Of a stretch of 19,439 bases of DNA, positions 13,697-19,439 are shown piece after piece. The notes under the pieces are model-generated. The model did not search any database. It was not told the DNA's origin and worked only from the letters and a program-made list of their open reading frames with translations. Within the stretch, counting starts at the first letter, position 1. The number at the start of each line of letters is the position of its first letter. The DNA lies in contig DATAZV010000323.1 of the NCBI GenBank assembly GCA_036271855.1, positions 1 through 19,439 on the forward strand, in the 5' to 3' direction. The DNA comes from JAQGMJ01 sp036271855 (GTDB taxonomy: Bacteria > Pseudomonadota > Gammaproteobacteria > Burkholderiales > JAEUOS01). A program made the translations under genes and the position numbers.

Positions 13697-14656
13697 TCAC
13701 AACAGCAGGCCGAGCCAGGCCTTGAGAACGCCGCCGAAAAAAAGGTACACCACGCCGGCGCCGGCGATGTAGGGGCCAAATGGAATCTTCGACAGCAGGT
13801 CGCGCTTGCCGGAGAGCATCAGCGGCAGCGACACTGCGACGCCCGTGCAGCAGGACAGGAGCACGATCGGCAGGACGGCGGGCCAGCCGAACCAGGCTCC
13901 CAGCACCGCCATCAGGACGAAGTCGCCGCGCCCCATGGCGTTTTCCCCGGTGCGTTTGAGCGCTTCGTAGGTCCAGGCCGGGATGGCGAGAAACAGATAA
14001 CCGACGATCGCGCCCAGCACCGCATCGGACAGGGCGGCAAACACGCCGAACAGGTTGAAGGCCAGCCCCGCCCACAACAGCGGCAGGGTGCTGGAGTTGG
14101 CCAGGTAGGTGGTGTCGGCATCGATCATCGTCAGCGGCACCAGCCAGAAAAACAGCACGAGTGCCGCCACGTATTGCAGGCTGACGCCGAATTTCCAGGC
14201 AATCGCGCCGGCCACCAGGCCGCAGAAGGCCTCGATTAGCGGATAGCGCGGGCTGATCGGCGTCTTGCAGCCGGAGCAGCGTCCGCGCAGGGCGAGGAAG
14301 CTGAACACCGGGATGTTTTCGGCGGCGGTGATGCCATGGCCGCAATTGGGGCAGCGCGAGCGCGGCTTTGCCAGCGTCTCCTGCGGCATCAGTTTGAGGA
14401 TGGTGCGCAGGGTGTCGGCCATCTCGCGCAAGCGCGGCTGCAGGCCCGCCCGCTCGGCCTGCGGCACGCGCGCCAGGGCCTGGTCCGGCTGGGTCGCCGC
14501 CAGGTCGGCCCATTCAACCACCCCGGCGGTCAGTTCGCGGTCCCAGGCGGCCGGCAGGCGATGGATCACCACGTTGGAAAAGCTGCCGACGCACAGGCCC
14601 AGGGCCACGGTCAGGCCGATGAACAGCCAGGGATAGACGACAAAAACTTCGAACAT
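13697..14656 (-). CDS. pilD: Type IV prepilin peptidase / N-methyltransferase PilD
   Basis: 319 aa. This polytopic inner-membrane aspartic protease cleaves prepilin leaders and methylates the new N-terminus. Residues 10-35 contain the first helix with GSFSNVVIHRLP. The cytoplasmic domain has two CxxC pairs (C102/C105, C127/C130). Catalytic aspartates are D179 in MIDAD and D245 in GRGDF. Two deviations: the usual LPD after the first aspartate is LAN (185-187), and the loop between HRLP and the first CxxC is long (36-101). Six to seven further hydrophobic helices follow. No Shine-Dalgarno is visible; a strong terminator ends one base before the ATG. Confidence 0.95.
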   Translation of the reverse strand: MFEVFVVYPWLFIGLTVALGLCVGSFSNVVIHRLPAAWDRELTAGVVEWADLAATQPDQALARVPQAERAGLQPRLREMADTLRTILKLMPQETLAKPRSRCPNCGHGITAAENIPVFSFLALRGRCSGCKTPISPRYPLIEAFCGLVAGAIAWKFGVSLQYVAALVLFFWLVPLTMIDADTTYLANSSTLPLLWAGLAFNLFGVFAALSDAVLGAIVGYLFLAIPAWTYEALKRTGENAMGRGDFVLMAVLGAWFGWPAVLPIVLLSCCTGVAVSLPLMLSGKRDLLSKIPFGPYIAGAGVVYLFFGGVLKAWLGLLL

Positions 14657-14657
14657 G

Positions 14658-14688
14658 AAAAAACAAGCGGCGCACGAATGCGCCGCTT
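14658..14688 (-). terminator. Textbook terminator between pilC and pilD
   Basis: On the minus strand AAGCGGCGCA-TTCG-TGCGCCGCTT, a perfect 10-bp stem with a UUCG loop, then G and T6 (A6 on the plus strand at 14658-14663), then C and the pilD ATG. It is the strongest intrinsic terminator in the window and occupies the whole position where a pilD ribosome-binding site should be. Confidence 0.88.
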
Positions 14689-14734
14689 TCCTGGTAGGTC
14701 CGCCGCCTGTCTGGGGCGGCGGGCGGCCGGCCGG

Positions 14735-15952
14735 TTAAACCACCGAACCGAGTTTGAAAATAGGCAGGTACATGGCGATCACCATGCCGCCGATGAGCAC
14801 GCCCAGCACCACCATGATCAGCGGCTCCATCAGGCTGGAAAGCGCCTCCACCGCGTCGTCCACTTCGGCTTCGTAGAAGTCGGCCACCTTGGAAAGCATC
14901 GAGTCGAGCGCGCCGGATTCCTCGCCGATCGACACCATCTGGATCACCATCGCGGGAAAGACGTTGGAATTCTGCATCGACACCGTCAGGCTGGTACCGG
15001 TGGAGACTTCGCTCTGGATCTGCTTGGTGGCATTGCCGTAGACCTGATTGCCGGAAGCGCCGCCCACCGAATCGAGCGCTTCGACCAGCGGCACGCCGGC
15101 GGCGAACATGGTCGACAACGTACGGGTCCAGCGCGCCACCGTGGCTTTTTTGACCAGGTCGCCGAATACCGGCGCCTTGAGCATCAGCTTGTCCATGAAG
15201 AACTGCAGCTTCTTCGAGCGTTTCCACGACTCGAAGAAGAAGTAGACCGCGCCGATGATCAGCGGGAACATGATCCACCAGTAACTGACGAAAAAATCGG
15301 AGACGGCCATGATCACCAGGGTGGGCGCCGGCAAATCCGCGCCGAAGCTGGTGAACACCTGCTTGAAGGCCGGGATCACGAAGATCATGATCACGGCGGT
15401 GATGACGAAGGCAACCACGATGATCGCCACCGGGTAGAACAGCGCAGCCTTGATCTTGCTCTTGATGGCGAGGATCTTTTCCTTGTAGGTCGCCAAACGG
15501 TCGAGCAGGGTTTCCAGGATACCGGCCTGTTCGCCGGCGGCCACCAGGTTGCAGAACAGGGCGTCAAAATACAGCGGGTATTTGCGGAAGGCCTGGGTCA
15601 GGCTGGAACCGGTCTCGACTTCGGTCTTCAGTTCGAACAGCAGGCGCGCCACCGCGGCGTTGCTGTGGCCCTTGCCGACGATGTCGAAAGACTGCAGCAG
15701 GGGTACGCCGGATTTCATCATCACGGCCATTTGCCGGGTGAACAGGGTGATGTCCTTGTCGCTCACCCTGCCGCCGCGCTTGAACGACTGCTTCTTGACC
15801 TTGCCGACCAGAATGCCCTGGCGCCGCAAGGTCGCTTTGACCACGGCGTCGCCGGTGGCGCGGACTTCGCCGCGTACCGTCTTGCCGCTTTTGTCCTTGC
15901 CCTCCCAGGCAAAGGTGAATTCCTTGGTCCCTTTGATTGCAGCGGTAGCCAT
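14735..15952 (-). CDS. pilC: Type IV pilus inner-membrane platform protein PilC
   Basis: 405 aa. PilC (GspF family) is the inner-membrane protein on which the PilB and PilT motors act. Two T2SSF repeats are visible, about 69-192 and 272-394, each starting with a FTRQMAVMMKSGVPLLQ-type motif (second copy WTRTLSTMFAAGVPLVEAL). Membrane helices lie near 171-194, 222-241 and 377-397. The N-terminal 60 residues form the usual FAWEGKDKSGKTVRGE domain. The ATG at 15952 has an excellent Shine-Dalgarno (GGGAGGAAAG). It follows pilB after 122 bases and is probably in the same operon; the terminator at 14658-14688 ends this unit. Confidence 0.97.
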   Translation of the reverse strand: MATAAIKGTKEFTFAWEGKDKSGKTVRGEVRATGDAVVKATLRRQGILVGKVKKQSFKRGGRVSDKDITLFTRQMAVMMKSGVPLLQSFDIVGKGHSNAAVARLLFELKTEVETGSSLTQAFRKYPLYFDALFCNLVAAGEQAGILETLLDRLATYKEKILAIKSKIKAALFYPVAIIVVAFVITAVIMIFVIPAFKQVFTSFGADLPAPTLVIMAVSDFFVSYWWIMFPLIIGAVYFFFESWKRSKKLQFFMDKLMLKAPVFGDLVKKATVARWTRTLSTMFAAGVPLVEALDSVGGASGNQVYGNATKQIQSEVSTGTSLTVSMQNSNVFPAMVIQMVSIGEESGALDSMLSKVADFYEAEVDDAVEALSSLMEPLIMVVLGVLIGGMVIAMYLPIFKLGSVV

Positions 15953-16074
15953 TACTTTCCTCCCTGAAACGCTGATCCCATTTTCAGCCGCGCGCGGCCC
16001 TCCTGGGTCTTGATACTTTCGGCCTCACGCGTTTGACTCACCTGCGGCGCGGCCCCCGACCGGCGTGCCCTACC

Positions 16075-17796
16075 CTACTCGTTGGTACAGCCCAGCACTT
16101 CCTCCAGCGAAGTCATTCCCTGCATCACCTTCACCAGGCCCGATTCGCGCAGGGAGCGGACCCCCTCGCGCCCAGCCTGGTCGGCGATGTCGAGCGCGGT
16201 GCCGTGCGACAGTATGATACGCTGAATTTCCTCTGAAATCGGCATCACCTGGTAGATGCCGACTCGCCCCTTGTAGCCGCTGCCCTTGCAGCGCTCGCAG
16301 CCGACCGGCTTCATTGGTTTCCACGAACCGTCGAGGGCGTCCGGCTTGAAACCGGCTTCCAGCAGGGCTTCTTCGGGGATATCGTGCGGCTGCTTGCAGG
16401 TGCACAGGCGGCGCGCCAGGCGCTGCGCGGTGATCAGGATGACCGAGGAAGCGATATTAAATGCCGCCACCCCCATGTTCATCATCCGCGTCAGCGTGGT
16501 CGGGGCGTCGTTGGTGTGCAGGGTGGAGAACACCATGTGGCCGGTCTGCGCGGCCTTGATCGAGATGTCGGCGGTTTCCAGGTCGCGGATTTCGCCGACC
16601 ATGATGATGTCCGGGTCCTGCCGCAGGAAGGACTTGAGCGCGGCGGAGAAGGTCAGCCCGGCGCGGTCGTTGACGTTGACCTGGTTGATGCCGGGCAGGT
16701 TGATTTCCGCCGGGTCTTCCGCCGTCGAGATGTTGATGTCCGGCTGGTTCAGCAGGTTCAGGCAGGTGTAGAGCGACACCGTCTTGCCGGAGCCGGTGGG
16801 GCCGGTGACCAGCACCATGCCGTAGGGACGGTGCACCGCGGCCAGCAGACGTTCTTTCTCCTCGGGCTCATAGCCCAGGGCGTCGATGCCGAGCGTAGCC
16901 TGCGAGGGATCGAGAATACGCATCACGATCTTCTCGCCGAACAGGGTCGGCAGGGTCGAGACGCGGAAGTCGATCGCGCGGTTTTTCGACAGCACCAGCT
17001 TCATCCGGCCGTCCTGCGGCACCCGCTTTTCCGAGATGTCCAGGCGCGAGATCACCTTGATGCGGGCGGCCAGCTTTTCCTTGATCGCCAGCGGCGGATT
17101 GGCGACTTCCTTGAGGATGCCGTCGACCCGGTAGCGGATGCGGTACATCTTTTCATACGGCTCGAAATGCAGGTCGGAGGCGCCCTCGCGGATCGCGTCC
17201 ATCAGCATTTTTTGCAGGAAACGGACCACCGGCGCGTCGTCGACGTCCGGCATCGAGGCCTCTTCGGCCTTGGCCATCGTCTCTTCGTCGGTGAACTCCA
17301 GGTTGATGTCGTCGTCGCCGACGTCCATCATCTCGGTGACCGGGTCTTCCTTCGCCGCACTGCCGACGATCTTGGCGAGCTTGTCGTCCTCGACGATCAC
17401 CGGGTCGATGGCAAGCGAAGTCTGGAACTTGATCTGGTCCAGCGCGGCGGTGTTGGTGGGATCGGAAATCGCCACCGCCAGCCGGTTGCCGCGCTTGATC
17501 AGCGCCACCACGCGATGCTGCTGGATGATCTTGCGGTCGATCGCCGTCTTCAGCATCTGCGCCTGATCGAAGGAATCGATGTCCAGCAGCGGATAACCGA
17601 AAGTCTCGGAGGCGAACTGCGCGATGTCGCGCGCGCTCATCTTTTTCGAGGCGATCATCTGCTCGATAAAGCTGACATGCGCGGTTTTGGCCTGCGCCAT
17701 CAGGGCTTCGGCATCACTCGAGGTCACGCGCCCCGCCTGCACCAGCGCACGCGCAATGCCGGACAAGGTGTTGGAGGGAGTAAGCGCAGCGGCCAT
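16075..17796 (-). CDS. pilB: Type IV pilus assembly ATPase PilB
   Basis: 573 aa. This hexameric cytoplasmic ATPase powers pilus extension. An N-terminal MshE/T2SSE-N domain (about 10-150) is followed by an acidic linker (150-188, rich in D/E). The ATPase domain has Walker A GPTGSGKT at 332-339, an Asp box near 359-365, Walker B DPDIIMVGEIRD at 394-405, and a His box (STLHTND). A tetracysteine zinc site is present: C465, C467, C500, C503. In Vibrio MshE the N-domain binds cyclic-di-GMP; whether this one does needs an alignment of its two motif halves. The ATG at 17796 lacks a good Shine-Dalgarno. An AT-rich patch upstream (17890-17935) probably holds the promoter. Confidence 0.97.
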   Translation of the reverse strand: MAAALTPSNTLSGIARALVQAGRVTSSDAEALMAQAKTAHVSFIEQMIASKKMSARDIAQFASETFGYPLLDIDSFDQAQMLKTAIDRKIIQQHRVVALIKRGNRLAVAISDPTNTAALDQIKFQTSLAIDPVIVEDDKLAKIVGSAAKEDPVTEMMDVGDDDINLEFTDEETMAKAEEASMPDVDDAPVVRFLQKMLMDAIREGASDLHFEPYEKMYRIRYRVDGILKEVANPPLAIKEKLAARIKVISRLDISEKRVPQDGRMKLVLSKNRAIDFRVSTLPTLFGEKIVMRILDPSQATLGIDALGYEPEEKERLLAAVHRPYGMVLVTGPTGSGKTVSLYTCLNLLNQPDINISTAEDPAEINLPGINQVNVNDRAGLTFSAALKSFLRQDPDIIMVGEIRDLETADISIKAAQTGHMVFSTLHTNDAPTTLTRMMNMGVAAFNIASSVILITAQRLARRLCTCKQPHDIPEEALLEAGFKPDALDGSWKPMKPVGCERCKGSGYKGRVGIYQVMPISEEIQRIILSHGTALDIADQAGREGVRSLRESGLVKVMQGMTSLEEVLGCTNE

Positions 17797-17897
17797 GAGG
17801 TGCAGTGTTGTGAAAAAGTCAGCGAATCGGCCCGGAGGCGGTGAAAAAACGCCAAAAGATCGAACCGGAGCGCCGGATGTCCGGGTTCCGAGCTTTA

Positions 17898-17926
17898 ATT
17901 ATTCCAATAAATCAATGAGATAGAAA
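17898..17926 (-). promoter_or_regulatory. Weak candidate promoter for pilB in an AT-rich patch
   Basis: On the minus strand AATAAT (17898-17903) with TTTCTA 17 bases upstream. The surrounding 40 bases are strikingly AT-rich for this genome. There is no sigma-54 consensus in this gap (17797-18072), which otherwise holds only the small palindrome TGTATACA at 17942. Confidence 0.3.
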
Positions 17927-18072
17927 AGCATACTCGCCCACTGTATACATGATGCACTGCAGGCGGCGGATTGTAAAGACGTCGCGGGCGCGCTCCCGGA
18001 ACAGGCATTTTCAATCTCATCATATCGCGGCCGGCGGCGCCCGCCAGCTCCCGCCCCTGGCCTTGCCGGGAT

Positions 18073-19374
18073 TCAGCCAGGATAGGCCGGCTTGGGCACC
18101 GGCGGGTCGCGCGGGCGCTGCAGGCGCACGGTGCGCACCACACGGTCTTCGGTGTGCAGGATCTGCATCGCGCAATCGGCGATTTTCATGCTCAGCCCGG
18201 ACTCCGGGATATCCTGCAGATGGTCGAGGATCAGTCCGTTCAGGGTCTTCGGACCCTCCAGGGAGAAGCGCAGGCCGAGGCGCCGGTTCAGGTCGCGCAA
18301 CAGCGCGCCGCCCTCCACCAGTACGGTGCCGTCCGACCCCCACACGTAGCGCGCGCCGCTCTTGCCCGGCGCCTCGGTGGTGAATTCGCCGATCATTTCC
18401 TCCAGGATGTCTTCGAGAGTCACCAGACCCTGCACCTCGCCGTATTCGTCGACCACCAGCGCCAGGCGCTGGCGCCGCTCCTGGAAATATTGCAGTTGCT
18501 GGAATACCGGGGTGGCACCGGGAATGAAATACGGCTCGGTCAGCAGGTCGGTGAGGGTCTGGCGGTCCCAGTTGCCTTCCAGCAGCATCGACACCGCGCG
18601 GCGGATGTGCAGCACCCCCTTGACGTTGTTGATATCACTTTCGTAAACCGCCAGGCGGGTATGGTGGCTGGTGGCGAGCTGGCGCCCGATCACCTCGAGT
18701 TCGGCCGACAGGTCGATCGCTTCGATGTGGGCGCGCGGCGTCATCACGTCGTCGACGCGGATGCGCTCGAGGTCGAACAGGTTGATCAGGATGCTGCGGT
18801 GCTTTTGCGGAATGTAATGGGCGGACTCCAGCACCAGCACCCGCAATTCCTCCTGGCTCATGCGCTGGGTCTCGCCGCCGCTTTCGGTACGGATGCGCAG
18901 CATCCACAGCAGCATGCGCACGAACAGGTTGACGAACCACACCAGCGGATAGGCGACCGCCTGAAGGGGCTTCAGAATGAAACTGAGCGGCAGCGCGATG
19001 CGCTCCGGGTAGTTGGCGCCGATGATCTTGGGCGTGATCTCGGCGAACACGATGATGGCGAAGGCTGCCAGGCCGGTGGCGATGGCCACCACCTTCTCGT
19101 GATTGCCGAAATAGCTGATCGCCATCGCCGTTACCAGGGCGGAGAGGCCGGCGTTGAGCAGGTTGTTGCCGATCAGGATCACCGACAGCAGGCGGTCGGT
19201 ACGGGCCAGCAGGGCGGCGGCCTGCTGCGCGCCAGGCCGGCCCTGCGCCTGCAGCGCTGCCAGCCGATAGCGGTTGAGCGCCATCATGCTGGTTTCGGCA
19301 ATCGAGAAAAAGGCGGAGCCCAGCAGCAGTACAACCAGCGCCGTCAGTTGCGCCGAGAGCGGAAAAGCGTTCAA
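18073..19374 (-). CDS. CNNM/CorC-HlyC family membrane protein with CBS pair
   Basis: 433 aa from a TTG at 19374 (MNAFPLSAQLTALVVLL), which is where homologues tend to start. A TTG at 19434 would add 20 residues but falls inside an inverted repeat and the putative -35. The DUF21 membrane domain (1-150) has helices near 8-26, 62-88, 98-116 and 128-155. A CBS pair (about 210-330) includes DVMTPRAHIEAID and DEYGEVQGLVTLEDILEEMIGE. A CorC_HlyC domain (345-420) ends the protein. Members are linked to Mg2+/Co2+ efflux or tolerance; the hemolysin name is historical. It is separated from pilB by 276 bases, and any functional link to the pilus genes is unsupported. Confidence 0.92.
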   Translation of the reverse strand: MNAFPLSAQLTALVVLLLGSAFFSIAETSMMALNRYRLAALQAQGRPGAQQAAALLARTDRLLSVILIGNNLLNAGLSALVTAMAISYFGNHEKVVAIATGLAAFAIIVFAEITPKIIGANYPERIALPLSFILKPLQAVAYPLVWFVNLFVRMLLWMLRIRTESGGETQRMSQEELRVLVLESAHYIPQKHRSILINLFDLERIRVDDVMTPRAHIEAIDLSAELEVIGRQLATSHHTRLAVYESDINNVKGVLHIRRAVSMLLEGNWDRQTLTDLLTEPYFIPGATPVFQQLQYFQERRQRLALVVDEYGEVQGLVTLEDILEEMIGEFTTEAPGKSGARYVWGSDGTVLVEGGALLRDLNRRLGLRFSLEGPKTLNGLILDHLQDIPESGLSMKIADCAMQILHTEDRVVRTVRLQRPRDPPVPKPAYPG

Positions 19375-19407
19375 GTAGCGGAAAACGCGGTGGCCACGGG
19401 GGGTCCA

Positions 19408-19436
19408 TATTGACAGGACCGGCCGCCCTGTCAATA
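19408..19436. promoter_or_regulatory. Operator-like inverted repeat upstream of the CNNM gene
   Basis: TATTGACAGG-N9-CCTGTCAATA, perfect 10-bp arms. On the minus strand the outer arm contains a perfect -35 TTGACA (19429-19434). Weak -10 candidates follow 17-19 bases later. The repeat could be a repressor site over the promoter; it may also belong to an element that continues beyond the window. Confidence 0.45.
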
Positions 19437-19439
19437 GGC

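Noticed and set aside
14336..17844. Long plus-strand frames opposite pilC and pilB (and the one opposite the CNNM gene at 18154-19413)
   Set aside because: Low-complexity His/Gln/Arg/Asp-rich shadows of well-supported minus-strand genes.
17895..18143. 82-codon minus-strand frame between the CNNM gene and pilB
   Set aside because: Overlaps the end of the CNNM gene, is Arg/Pro/Cys-rich and lacks any start signal.

Overview
The window is about 19.4 kb of GC-rich chromosome from what looks like a Gram-negative betaproteobacterium. Rhodocyclales or a relative would fit, but I cannot fix the genus from sequence alone. The evidence is the set of protein families and above all their order: lpxC, a DUF721/DciA-type gene, an M23 peptidase, secA, argJ, a DUF815 ATPase, a MutT-ThiE fusion, yacG, zapD, coaE, pilD, pilC, pilB. 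This is a betaproteobacterial version of the region that follows the division/cell-wall cluster. No tRNA, rRNA, CRISPR array, insertion sequence or prophage gene was seen.

Left part (1-3680): a cytidylate-kinase-like protein with a C-terminal BON domain (minus strand) diverges from a Prx5-type peroxiredoxin (plus). The peroxiredoxin converges on a 118-aa protein of unknown function, with a shared hairpin between them. lpxC (lipid A synthesis) and a 60-aa two-helix membrane protein follow on the plus strand. ftsZ, which commonly sits near lpxC, is not in the window.

Middle (3680-11711): a short DciA-like gene lies on the minus strand, convergent with lpxC and divergent from a membrane-anchored M23/LytM peptidase. 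Then come secA, argJ, a DUF815 ATPase and a MutT-ThiE fusion, all plus strand. secA, argJ and the DUF815 gene are set apart by clear hairpins. The most striking regulatory signal is a consensus sigma-54 promoter at 3752-3767. It points rightwards into the antisense strand of the DciA gene and towards the peptidase and secA.

Right part (11735-19439), all minus strand: pilB, pilC and pilD (type IV pilus assembly ATPase, inner-membrane platform and prepilin peptidase), coaE (last step of CoA synthesis), zapD (FtsZ-ring bundling) and yacG (gyrase inhibitor). Upstream of pilB is a CNNM/CorC-type membrane protein with CBS domains. The strongest terminator in the window sits between pilC and pilD and ends one base before the pilD start codon.

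Most genes are conserved housekeeping genes. The features worth a second look are regulatory: the sigma-54 site, small ORFs and hairpins in the secA leader, the pilC-pilD terminator, a perfect DnaA box at 976-984, and an operator-like inverted repeat at the right end. One protein-level oddity is a ThiE domain that lacks several catalytic residues.
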